Assembly: GCA_031292215.1 (NCBI GenBank) | Contig: JARLHO010000125.1 | Location: 48,408 to 112,407 of the forward strand | Source: Syntrophobacteraceae bacterium | GTDB taxonomy: Bacteria > Desulfobacterota > Syntrophobacteria > Syntrophobacterales > Syntrophobacteraceae | Reading direction: 5' to 3' | Length of the DNA stretch: 64,000 bases | Part shown: positions 55,986-64,000 of the stretch, one piece after another | Layout: every line of letters begins with the position of its first letter | Numbering within the stretch: the first letter of the stretch is position 1 | Made by a program: the position numbers and the translations under genes | The notes under the pieces: model-generated | Told to the model about the DNA's origin: nothing | Seen by the model: the letters and a program-made list of their open reading frames with translations, nothing else | Database searches by the model: none

Positions 55986-58676
55986 ATGGGCATGGCCAGC
56001 GAAATTGTTGTCAACGAGTTTGTTGCCGAGGCGCGCGAGCACCTAAGCAATACCGAATACGACCTGCTTGCCATGGAGAACTGCGTCGAATGTGAATTCT
56101 CTGAGATTGTAGACCGGCTTTTCCGCTCGATTCACAGCATTAAGGGAGCATCGGGGACCTTCGGGTTTCCTGCAATAATGGAGCTTAGCCACGCGATGGA
56201 AAACGTGCTGCTCCTGTTTAGAAAGGGCGAGGCGACCCCCGATCACGAAAACATAAACGATCTCCTAAATGGTGTCGATAAGCTCAAATGCATGATCGAA
56301 GACATTTATTCGAGCTCCAGCGTCGATTGCCGAAAAGAGCTCGAAAGGCTAAACGCCATTTTGCCGGCATTGGGCAAATCCCCCATGGAGAATTCCGGAA
56401 ACGACTCCAAAGCCGCACCTCTTGATCCTTCGAACTCCAATGGGCAACCGCTCCCGCCAAGCAGGGCCATAAAGCTCGTGATAAAGGGCCGGGGCAACAC
56501 GTTTGCTACATTCCTGCCGGAGGCCGAGGAACTAAGCTCAGCGCTTTCCATGCAGCATTTTGTGTTTGCGATTCGAACCGAGAAGAAAACAAGTGTCGAT
56601 TTTTTGGCCAAATTGGAGGAGTTCGGTCAATGTCTTGCAACCGACTCCGGCGCTCCGGACCAGGCGGACGGGACCTGCTGCTACCTTTTTTCCACGGTGC
56701 TCGAACCCGATCTTGCAGGCGCGGCCCTGGATATCCCCGAGGAGCAGATCGACCACATAGCGCCCGAAATCTTGCAACAGGCGCTCGTAGCGCCCCCAGC
56801 CACCCCACCGCCCCCCGAGCCTTCGCAGCCCCCCCGGTCCTGCCCGCAACCGCCTCTTGGTCAACCGGCGCCCCGGAAAGAAAAGACAACCCCCCCGGAG
56901 ACCATCCGGGTAAATGTGGGGCTTCTTGACACCCTGATCAACCTGGCCGGCGAGCTTGTCCTGGGACGCAATCAGCTTCGCCAGATCCTCGATGCCACAG
57001 TGGATACGAACCCGAGGCTTCGGACTATCATTCAAAACGTTAACCTGGTCACAAGCGAAATGCAGGCGCATATCCTCCGGATGCGCATGCAGCCCGTAAA
57101 AAATATATTCAGCAGGATGCACCGGCTCGTGCGAGACCTTTGCGAACAACTCATTAAGGAAATAGAGCTATCGACCGAAGGCGGCGAGGTGGAGTTGGAT
57201 AAGTCTATTCTTGAAGGGTTGATCGATCCTATTGTTCACATTCTGCGAAACTGCGTCGACCATGGCATCGAGCCCCCCGCGGAGCGAATAGCTGCGGGAA
57301 AGCCCGCGAAGGGGCAAATCCGCCTGCGCGCCTCCCATGAGGGAGGACAGGTGAACATAGCGGTAGCCGATGACGGGCGGGGGATGAATACGGGGGCAAT
57401 CGTTGAAAAGGCGCTCGCTCAAGGAGTCTTAAACCTCGATGAGGCCAGAAGACTCAGCGAAGGCGATAAGCTGGGGCTCATTTTTCTCCCCGGTTTTTCC
57501 ACCGCGATACAGGTGACCAATGTGTCGGGCAGGGGCGTTGGAATGGATGTCGTAAAGACCAATGTCGAAAGGTTTGGCGGCCACGTCGATATTGAATCCG
57601 TTCAAGGTGTGGGAACCACCATCCGTATAAGGATTCCCCTGACACTGGCGATCATTTCCTCGCTTATGGTCGGGGCCGCGAACCAGCGTTTCGCCATCCC
57701 GCAGGTAAATGTCAAAGAGCTCGTGTGCATTCCGGTCGAAAACAGGCGTCGCCGGATCGAACAAGTTGGCGACGCGGTCGTTTTGCGTCTTCGCGAACAA
57801 CTCCTGCCGCTTGTGCGGCTAACCGACGCCGTGGGGCTTAGCCCGGATTTCATTCATCCCGAGACTGGCGAACGTTTACCGGACCGCCGCCAAAGGATAG
57901 CCGATCGCCGGGTGAACCTGGACGGCCGGGAGGACCAAACGGACCGCAGACACTCCCCTCGGGGCGATGTGTACGTTGTCGTTTTGAGGGTGGTCGGAAA
58001 CATGTTCGGACTGATCGTGGATGAGCTCTTCGACATAGAAGAAATCGTGGTCAAACCCCTCTCCGATCACATAAGGGACTGCCGATGTTTTGCGGGATCG
58101 ACCATACTGGGGGACGGCCGCGTGGCGATGATCCTGGATGCGCCGGGAATCGCCTCTTCGGCCGGGCTCGCTTTTGCCGAGGTAAAATGCGAGCAGCTCC
58201 GAAGGCTGGCAGACGAATCGGGTCTGCGAAAATCCGCTGCCCCAAGTGTCTCCACACTGCTGTTTAAAGGCGCCCCGCAAGAGCTTTTCGCCCTTCCGCT
58301 CTCCACTATCTCTCGGCTTGAAAAGATCACCCGCGAGGCGATCACCCGGATTGGCAACCAGGAATTTGTAACCTATTGCGGTAAGGTCCTGCCGCTTATG
58401 CGCCTCGATGCGTTTCTCCCGGTGAGTCCCCTTGCCTCCACCGACGAACAACTGCATCTCATCATACCCAAATCGGCCGAATTGGCTGTGGGACTTCTTA
58501 TCTCGCAGGTCATCGACGTGGTCGAGCTTGCGGTGGAACCGGGTAGAGACGCCGATACTCCCCCCTGCCTGCTGGGCTCGGCGGTAGTAGAGGGCAGGAT
58601 TACCATGTTTGTGGATATGGAAGAAATTCTCAGAACGATCGGGAAGGGGCCCCTGTGGCGACAAAGCAGTTCGTAA
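55986..58676 (+). CDS. cheA: Chemotaxis histidine kinase CheA with two CheW-like domains
   Basis: 896 aa. HPt at 1-105 with phospho-H50 in FRSIHSIKGASGTFG; a P2-like region about 155-265; a Pro-rich linker; dimerisation P3 (VNVGLLDTLINLAGELVLGR); HATPase about 375-555 (LRNCVDHGIEPP, VADDGRGMN, GRGVGMDVVKTNVERFGG); then a first CheW-like domain about 556-735, containing an inserted basic loop near 620-660 (DRRQRIADRR, then QTDRRH), and a second CheW-like domain about 740-890. Overlaps cheW by 22 bp. Confidence 0.96.
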   Translation: MGMASEIVVNEFVAEAREHLSNTEYDLLAMENCVECEFSEIVDRLFRSIHSIKGASGTFGFPAIMELSHAMENVLLLFRKGEATPDHENINDLLNGVDKLKCMIEDIYSSSSVDCRKELERLNAILPALGKSPMENSGNDSKAAPLDPSNSNGQPLPPSRAIKLVIKGRGNTFATFLPEAEELSSALSMQHFVFAIRTEKKTSVDFLAKLEEFGQCLATDSGAPDQADGTCCYLFSTVLEPDLAGAALDIPEEQIDHIAPEILQQALVAPPATPPPPEPSQPPRSCPQPPLGQPAPRKEKTTPPETIRVNVGLLDTLINLAGELVLGRNQLRQILDATVDTNPRLRTIIQNVNLVTSEMQAHILRMRMQPVKNIFSRMHRLVRDLCEQLIKEIELSTEGGEVELDKSILEGLIDPIVHILRNCVDHGIEPPAERIAAGKPAKGQIRLRASHEGGQVNIAVADDGRGMNTGAIVEKALAQGVLNLDEARRLSEGDKLGLIFLPGFSTAIQVTNVSGRGVGMDVVKTNVERFGGHVDIESVQGVGTTIRIRIPLTLAIISSLMVGAANQRFAIPQVNVKELVCIPVENRRRRIEQVGDAVVLRLREQLLPLVRLTDAVGLSPDFIHPETGERLPDRRQRIADRRVNLDGREDQTDRRHSPRGDVYVVVLRVVGNMFGLIVDELFDIEEIVVKPLSDHIRDCRCFAGSTILGDGRVAMILDAPGIASSAGLAFAEVKCEQLRRLADESGLRKSAAPSVSTLLFKGAPQELFALPLSTISRLEKITREAITRIGNQEFVTYCGKVLPLMRLDAFLPVSPLASTDEQLHLIIPKSAELAVGLLISQVIDVVELAVEPGRDADTPPCLLGSAVVEGRITMFVDMEEILRTIGKGPLWRQSSS

Positions 58677-59080
58677 CCTTCAGGATCGATGGCGACCTTT
58701 TCGGCATGGATGTCCTGAGGGTGCGGGAAATCAACCGCATCCTCGATATTACTCCTGTGCCCAGGGCGCCGGTCTATGTACGCGGCCTGGTCAATCTGCG
58801 CGGACAGACCCTCACCGTCTTCGATCTCGGGATTCGGCTGGGCCTGGCGCCTCGTCCGGTAACCGAGGAAAGCCACAATGTTGTCCTAAAGCAGCAGCTC
58901 GTTGGGCTTCTGGTGGATTCGATCGGAAACATGGCACAGTGCGACGAACTCGATGTCGAGCGATGCCCGGCCAATGCGTGCAGCATAGAGGCAAAGTTTA
59001 TCGATGGTGTTGTAAAGCTCGAAGAGGAGCTGCTGATCGTTCTTCGTTCGGAAAAGCTGTTGGAGTACGCCGGCGTGTGA
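58655..59080 (+). CDS. cheW: Chemotaxis coupling protein CheW
   Basis: 141 aa starting at GTG. FVTFRIDGDLFGMDVLRVREI and ITPVPRAPVYVRGLVNLRGQ and VFDLGIRLGL match CheW; it ties CheA to receptors. Its start overlaps the cheA end, indicating coupled translation. Confidence 0.96.
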   Translation: MATKQFVTFRIDGDLFGMDVLRVREINRILDITPVPRAPVYVRGLVNLRGQTLTVFDLGIRLGLAPRPVTEESHNVVLKQQLVGLLVDSIGNMAQCDELDVERCPANACSIEAKFIDGVVKLEEELLIVLRSEKLLEYAGV

Positions 59081-59110
59081 CGAGGACCGGCCGATTTGGA
59101 GGAAAATTAG

Positions 59111-59590
59111 ATGTCAAGCTTTAGGTTCATGGTTCTTACGGCCTGCGCGGTTTGGGTTGCCGCGGTTCCATACGCGCGGGCGCAGGAGGCGAAAACAACT
59201 GTTCCGGCAACCTACGTTGGCTCGAAAAAGTGCCAAGCCTGCCATGGCGGAGAATATGCCCGTTTTGAAAAGTATTCGAGGATGACTCGTTCCTACAGCG
59301 ATGTCCTGATTATGAAACGGGGGCTCACCCGGGAAGAGTATCAAAAGTGCCTGGAGTGTCATACCACCGGTTTTGGAAAACCGGGAGGCTTTCGTTCGGC
59401 CAAGGAAACGCCGCGGATGAAGGAGGTCGGCTGTGAAGCCTGCCATGGCCCGGGCAGCATTCACGTCCAGTCCTCGGACCCCAAGGATATAAAAAAGGTC
59501 GTATCGGAAACGGACTGTCAAGCCTGCCACGCCGGCGATCGAATCAAGGCTTTCCGATTCAGGCCCATGTTGTATGGCGGAGCGCACTAG
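59111..59590 (+). CDS. Secreted tetraheme cytochrome c (c554-like)
   Basis: 159 aa. Signal peptide about 1-24 (VLTACAVWVAAVPYARA). Four CxxCH heme sites: CQACH 41-45, CLECH 80-84, CEACH 108-112, CQACH 136-140. The ending FRFRPMLYGGAH is typical of this periplasmic cytochrome family. It lies between cheW and the heme-binding chemoreceptor gene, so it may supply electrons or heme-redox state to it. An AGGA site precedes the ATG. Confidence 0.92.
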   Translation: MSSFRFMVLTACAVWVAAVPYARAQEAKTTVPATYVGSKKCQACHGGEYARFEKYSRMTRSYSDVLIMKRGLTREEYQKCLECHTTGFGKPGGFRSAKETPRMKEVGCEACHGPGSIHVQSSDPKDIKKVVSETDCQACHAGDRIKAFRFRPMLYGGAH

Positions 59591-59680
59591 CGTTTCTCTC
59601 GAATTCGGGTTGGCTAAGAGTCGCAAAGCCATAAAGACCGGCTACCCGGACTCAAACCCGGAAGGGAAGGAAATCAAACG

Positions 59681-61483
59681 ATGAGGATAGGTCATTTTTT
59701 TCGAGAGCACATGTGGGTGAGAACCCTTACCACGCTCTCCCTGGTCATACTTGCGGTCATCGGGGCGGTTATCGCGCTCGGCATCGTGACCCAGCACAAA
59801 ATGATAAAAGACGAGGTGAACCGCCAGGGCGATATATTGATTGCAACCATTGAGGGGGGAATGGACGATGCCCTCTCGGCTGGAAATAACGATTTGGTCC
59901 GCCGGCAGTTTGCCCGGTTCAAACGAACGATGCCCGACGTAAAGGTTGCGGTCTGCGATTTCGACAGGGTCATTTCGTTTTCAACCGATCCCGACCTTGT
60001 CAAAAAACCGATCGTCGTCATGGTGAAACACCGGGAAAACGCCAGGCAGATCGCAAGGGCAATGACCGATGCCCTGCCCATGGGGGAGCCGTTTGGCGAA
60101 GAAATAAACGGGGATGCCCGTATCAGCGTCTTTCGTCCGATCCTCAATGAAAATCGCTGCTACCACTGTCATGGATCCTCCCGGAAGGTGCTGGGAGGAA
60201 TACTTGTCAACGCCTCCGCCCAAAAAGCGTTCAATGCCGTCCGCACCGCCCGCGACTGGTCGATACTAATAGGGGTCGTGGGCATGGTGTTGGTGGTCCT
60301 TATAACCTTTCTTCTCTTTCGCCGTCTTGTCGCCCATCTCCAGAGCATGGTGACCAATATTACCGAGACCAGCGTCACCCTGACGGGGGCCTCGGATAAT
60401 CTGTCCATGACCTCGGACCACCTGGCCTCCAGGGCCGAAGAGATGAGCACTCGCTCGATTGCCGCGGCGAGCGCCACCGAGCAGGCATCGGCCAGCATCC
60501 GAAGCATGGCGGCCGCCTCCGAAGAGGTCAGCTCCCAGATCGATTCGGTTGCTTCGACCTCCGGGGCCATCTCCTCCAACATGAAAGAAATAGGGGCGGC
60601 CACCGAGGTCGTATCGAGCAACCTCAACACGGTTGCCGGCGCGGCCGAGCAAATGTCTGCCTCGGTAAATAACGTTGCCGCGGCCATGGAACAGATGTAC
60701 AGCTCCTTAAACGAGGTGGCCAGAAACGCCGCCAGGGGGGCCGGCGTGACCGGGGGGGCCGCCAAATCGGCCGAAAACACCTCAGGCATAGTCCACGACC
60801 TGGGTAGTTCGGCCAAGGAGATCGGAGACGTGGTCGACCTCATAAAGGGCATTGCCGCCCAGACCAACCTGCTGGCGTTAAACGCGGCCATTGAAGCCGC
60901 GGGGGCCGGAGACGCGGGCAAGGGGTTCGCCGTCGTTGCCAACGAGGTCAAAGAACTCGCGCGGCAGACGGGAAAAGCCACCGAAAAAATCCGCGAAAGA
61001 GTCGGGACCATCCAGGCCAATACCGAAACGGCAGTGGAGGCGATCAAAGGCATTGTGGCGGTTATAGCCGAAATCAATGCCATAATGTCGACTATCGCCG
61101 CCGCCGTGGAACAGCAGACCGCATCGACAAATGAGATCTCGCGAAGCATCTCCGAGGCGGCCATAGCGGCCAATTCGGTTTCTCAAAATGTCCTCCAGGC
61201 GGCAAACGGCGCGGCGGAAACGGCCAGAAACGTTCAAGGGGCGGTCTCTGCGGAAATGGAGCTTGCCAGAAATATCGGAGATGTTTCCAAGTGCGCCGGG
61301 GAGATCGCCAGAGACGCTTCCGAAGCGGCTAGAGGAACACAAATAGTCGCCGAAAACGTCGCCGCGATGAACACGGCGGTAGAAGACACGGCAAAGAGCG
61401 CGGGAGCGACAAATGTTGCCGCCGAAGAACTCACCAAGCTTTCGGGAAAGCTTCATGAACTCGTAAAACAGCTCAGGCTGTAA
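59681..61483 (+). CDS. Methyl-accepting chemotaxis protein with periplasmic heme-c sensor
   Basis: 600 aa. Helix 1 about 15-37, periplasmic domain 38-193, helix 2 about 194-214, then a long cytoplasmic coil. C160-Y-H-C163-H164 in the domain is a heme-c attachment motif, within [20 protein letters not shown], a pattern known from heme-c PAS-like sensors of Geobacter. The signalling tip [20 protein letters not shown] and [18 protein letters not shown] is intact. The many Ala-rich adaptation helices contain candidate Gln/Glu methylation sites. Its upstream neighbour is the tetraheme cytochrome. Confidence 0.93.
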   Translation: MRIGHFFREHMWVRTLTTLSLVILAVIGAVIALGIVTQHKMIKDEVNRQGDILIATIEGGMDDALSAGNNDLVRRQFARFKRTMPDVKVAVCDFDRVISFSTDPDLVKKPIVVMVKHRENARQIARAMTDALPMGEPFGEEINGDARISVFRPILNENRCYHCHGSSRKVLGGILVNASAQKAFNAVRTARDWSILIGVVGMVLVVLITFLLFRRLVAHLQSMVTNITETSVTLTGASDNLSMTSDHLASRAEEMSTRSIAAASATEQASASIRSMAAASEEVSSQIDSVASTSGAISSNMKEIGAATEVVSSNLNTVAGAAEQMSASVNNVAAAMEQMYSSLNEVARNAARGAGVTGGAAKSAENTSGIVHDLGSSAKEIGDVVDLIKGIAAQTNLLALNAAIEAAGAGDAGKGFAVVANEVKELARQTGKATEKIRERVGTIQANTETAVEAIKGIVAVIAEINAIMSTIAAAVEQQTASTNEISRSISEAAIAANSVSQNVLQAANGAAETARNVQGAVSAEMELARNIGDVSKCAGEIARDASEAARGTQIVAENVAAMNTAVEDTAKSAGATNVAAEELTKLSGKLHELVKQLRL

Positions 61484-61506
61484 TACGTGAATGTGGTAGT
61501 TCTTTT

Positions 61507-62688
61507 ATGAGTCAGAATTTGAGGGTTCTTATCGTTGTAAAGAATAACGACTACCGATGTTTTCTATCGAAAGTGATACGAGCCATCGATGAGGCAATAG
61601 AGATTGCCGATCCGGTCGCGCACGCGATCAATGCTGCCGTAAGCCTCCAAAAGAGCCCGGCCGACCTTGTCCTGCTTCAGGTGGAAACGCCGCTAACCGA
61701 AGGTGTCAAGGTTTTGGAAAAGTTGCGGCAATGCTTTCCGGATACGGGTGTCATCGCCATGAGCGCATCCGGGGCGGAAAGTTCCCTGGATGCGGCCAAA
61801 TCGGCCCAATTGGGGGCGCTCGATTTCATAGGCGGCTTTGGCGCCGATCTGGGTGAAGAAGCCGCCCTATCTTTACGCCGGCGTCTGATGACGTTAATCG
61901 GACTGTGCCGGGCGCGCAAAAACTCTCGGCTGGCGCGGCAACTCCGGCAGGAAAGCGCCCCAGCACAAGACGTAGGGCCTAAGGGGCAAAACCCGATCGC
62001 GCAGCGCCAAATGGTCGCCCGGACCACCCCTGAAGCGCCCAAAAGATCTCCTAAATCCACTCCTTCCCATCACCGCATCGAACTTATCGCAATAGGTGTG
62101 TCGACCGGTGGGCCCAACGCCCTTGCCGATCTTATCCCGCTTCTGCCCAAGGACCTTGGTATCCCGCTTTTGATCGTGCAACACATGCCCCCGATCATGA
62201 CGGCCTCGCTTGCCGAAAGCCTCAACAAAAAGTCGGCCCTCGAAGTGCGCGAAGCTGTCGATGGCGAAGAGGTGCTGCCCAATATCGCCTATGTGGCATC
62301 GGGGGGCAGACATATGACGGTTGCTTCCCGGTGGACAAACACCGGTTCATCCGCTAAAAAGCACATACAACTCACCCGGGATCCTCCCGTCAATAGTTGC
62401 CGCCCCTCGGTGGATGTGCTGTTTTATTCCCTGGCCCGGGCCTATAGCGGCAGGGTGCTCGCCGTCATAATGACGGGCATGGGAAGCGACGGAATGGAAG
62501 GGATCCGGGCCCTTAAGGAAAACAACTGCTACTGCATGTCCCAGACCGAGGCCACCTGCGTCGTCTACGGTATGCCGCGAGCCGTCGTGGAAGCCGGCCT
62601 CTCCGATGAGAGAGTGCCGCTTGGCAATATGGCCTTTAGAATTCTGGAATTGGTGCGCGGACAAAACCAGAAGGGGGAAACCCGATGA
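61507..62688 (+). CDS. cheB: Chemotaxis methylesterase CheB with degenerate receiver domain
   Basis: 393 aa. The catalytic domain is complete: S199 in AIGVSTGGPNALADL, H226 in VQHMPPIM, D328 in GMGSDGMEG. The N-terminal receiver (1-130) keeps the fold but has lost the acidic pair (V-K-N-N at 11-14), the phosphorylation Asp (Q58 in LLQVETP) and the Lys (F-I-G-G at 107-110). It cannot be activated by CheA phosphate transfer in the normal way. Overlaps cheR by 4 bp (ATGA). Confidence 0.93.
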   Translation: MSQNLRVLIVVKNNDYRCFLSKVIRAIDEAIEIADPVAHAINAAVSLQKSPADLVLLQVETPLTEGVKVLEKLRQCFPDTGVIAMSASGAESSLDAAKSAQLGALDFIGGFGADLGEEAALSLRRRLMTLIGLCRARKNSRLARQLRQESAPAQDVGPKGQNPIAQRQMVARTTPEAPKRSPKSTPSHHRIELIAIGVSTGGPNALADLIPLLPKDLGIPLLIVQHMPPIMTASLAESLNKKSALEVREAVDGEEVLPNIAYVASGGRHMTVASRWTNTGSSAKKHIQLTRDPPVNSCRPSVDVLFYSLARAYSGRVLAVIMTGMGSDGMEGIRALKENNCYCMSQTEATCVVYGMPRAVVEAGLSDERVPLGNMAFRILELVRGQNQKGETR

Positions 62689-63575
62689 CGCCCCGACTTA
62701 CCGATCTGGAATTTAAACTGCTGCGAGACCTCATCTACGAAGAATCCGGAATCTTTTTAGCCGAAAATAAGGCCTACCTGATCGAAAACCGCCTCGCTTC
62801 CCTTCTGGAAAAGTCGTGCTCCTCGACCTACGGCGAATTCTATCTCAAGGTGAAAACCCCCCCGAAGTCAAACCAGCTCTGCATGCTTATGGTGGACGCA
62901 ATTACTACCAACGAGACTTCCTGGTTCCGGGACCAGTATCCCTATAATGTTTTACGAGAAAAAATCCTTCCCCAATACGACAGTGAAATCGCAAAGGGGC
63001 AAAGAAGGCGCATCGAGATCTGGTCTGCGGCCTGCTCGACCGGCCAGGAACCCTACTCCACGGCAATCACTGTCCTCGACTTCTACGGCGTTGCCCGAAA
63101 AGATACGGCCTGCCACAACTGGGTGCATATACTTGCAACCGACATCTCCCCCTCCTCGCTTGCCAGGGCTGGTGAGGGAAGATATGACTCGCTTGCGATA
63201 AACCGGGGCCTGCAGCAAAAACACCTCGACCGATACTTTAAACAGGACGCGAGTTTTTGGAAAATCGACGACCGGGTAAAAAAGATGGTCTCCTTTAAAC
63301 ACACCAACCTCAAGTTGCCTTTCGCGATGGCTCAGACCTTCGACATTATTTTCCTGCGAAACGTGATGATCTATTTTTCCGAAACGCTAAAGCGCGAACT
63401 CCTGGGCCAAGTGGCGAAGTTCCTGGCCCCCAACGGCTATCTGTTCCTGGGAACGGGCGAGACCACAAGCGGCTACACCCAATCGTTTGATATGGTGGAA
63501 TTCCAAAAGGCGATCTACTACCGGAAAAAACCTGGCGCCGGCGAAATCGCCATGCAGACCACAGGCGGCCGCTGA
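62685..63575 (+). CDS. cheR: Chemotaxis methyltransferase CheR
   Basis: 296 aa, methylates receptor Glu residues using SAM. The N-terminal helical part LLRDLIYEESGIFL is followed by TTNETSWFRDQYPYNVLRE, WSAACSTGQEPYSTAI (SAM loop), ILATDISPSSLARAGEGRYD and IIFLRNVMIYF. Ends the operon. No TPR or pentapeptide-binding extension. Confidence 0.97.
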   Translation: MTPRLTDLEFKLLRDLIYEESGIFLAENKAYLIENRLASLLEKSCSSTYGEFYLKVKTPPKSNQLCMLMVDAITTNETSWFRDQYPYNVLREKILPQYDSEIAKGQRRRIEIWSAACSTGQEPYSTAITVLDFYGVARKDTACHNWVHILATDISPSSLARAGEGRYDSLAINRGLQQKHLDRYFKQDASFWKIDDRVKKMVSFKHTNLKLPFAMAQTFDIIFLRNVMIYFSETLKRELLGQVAKFLAPNGYLFLGTGETTSGYTQSFDMVEFQKAIYYRKKPGAGEIAMQTTGGR

Positions 63576-64000
63576 CAATCCTATCGAGTGACAAGCTTGC
63601 CTTGTAGCGGCGTGTCGCCGCAGACGGGTTGCCAAGCCCCGACCTGCCCGACTGGCTGCGCCGGCGGCAGCTCGGACGTCAGTCCGCACCGCCTGCCGGG
63701 TGACATATTCGCCGCAGTTTCATCTCGTTCAAACCGCGTCCCCGGAGGCGGCGGCCCGGCTTGTATGAAACTTAGTTCGCCCACTTACCCCTTAACGGAG
63801 ACGCGAAAGAGGGGCTTGGCTCAATCGCCCCCCTTTTTTTCAAAGCTTGCAATTACCCACACATGCGCCCACTTACCCCTTAGCGGAGATTTGCCTGGAG
63901 GGGCTTGGCTCGATCGCCCCCCTTTTTTGCAAAGGGGGGTTGGGGGGATTTCGACTCGGGATAAAACTCCCTCCCTATTTTTAATCCTATGCTCTCTATA
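63576..64000. repeat. Dispersed repeat, two units, after the che operon
   Basis: Two units: 63778-63845 and 63848-63950. Both carry CGCCCACTTACCCCTTA-CGGAGA, GGGGCTTGGCTC and the C-run/T-run hairpin; the second also carries ACCCACACATGCGCC of the termini of the element at 17.5 kb, and GGATAAAACTCCCTCCCTATT as at 19.7 kb. The first 200 bp hold a GCGGCG/CGCCGC hairpin near 63608 and no gene. Confidence 0.7.

Overview
The window looks like a chromosomal segment of an anaerobic deltaproteobacterium (Desulfobacterota, perhaps near the Syntrophobacterales). This is inferred from gene content only: 2-oxoacid:ferredoxin oxidoreductase subunits, several radical SAM enzymes (AmrS-like, an anaerobic sulfatase maturase, a COG0731-like protein), a multiheme cytochrome c, a heme-binding chemoreceptor and a Gram-negative envelope gene set (MsbA, O-antigen-type glycosyltransferases, dTDP-rhamnose genes). 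No rRNA, tRNA or CRISPR array was seen.

Layout. 1-550: start of thiG (runs off the left edge) behind a promoter, a TPP riboswitch and an intrinsic terminator. 715-1660: an orphan gamma/delta pair of a 2-oxoacid:ferredoxin oxidoreductase. 1689-7484 (minus): ArsM-like methyltransferase, flavodoxin, EndoIII-like glycosylase, AmrS-like radical SAM protein, second methyltransferase, ilvD. 7696-13266: radical SAM protein with an apparently leaderless mRNA, a 7-bp tandem repeat array, a secreted M16 peptidase and a diverged superfamily 2 helicase. 14111-17095 (minus): panD-metK-ahcY. 17506-25718: MITE-like repeats, msbA, then a minus-strand surface-polysaccharide cluster (three glycosyltransferases, decayed glycosyltransferase pieces, rfbD, rfbC, a small transporter). 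25926-32023: sigma54 activator, a receiver protein with Asp changed to Glu, a 57-aa protein, der, and thiL-thiD. 32243-35208: anaerobic sulfatase maturase plus its sulfatase. 35572-47365: PpiC isomerase, DUF4301 protein, GT9 glycosyltransferase, LysR regulator, FlK-like thioesterase, MoeA-like protein, mreB, a D,D-carboxypeptidase with a histone-like tail, a DUF4177-like gene behind a structured leader, and hisHF. 47591-50620: a 1009-aa hybrid-sensor histidine kinase without a partner. 50857-53303: a small decayed island with two toxin-antitoxin pairs between pieces of serine resolvase genes. 53484-54953: an MltD-like lipoprotein.

55580-63575 is a complete chemosensory operon in the order cheY-cheA-cheW-tetraheme cytochrome c-MCP-cheB-cheR. 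The chemoreceptor carries a CxxCH heme-c motif in its periplasmic domain, a secreted tetraheme cytochrome is encoded immediately upstream, and the CheB receiver domain has lost all its phosphorylation residues. This suggests a redox/heme-sensing pathway in which CheB is not controlled by CheA in the usual way. It is the most interesting system in the window. Other points of note are the histone-H1-like tail on the penicillin-binding protein, the helicase with altered motifs, the structured RNA before the DUF4177-like gene, and a dispersed MITE-like repeat present at 17.5, 19.6 and 63.8 kb.
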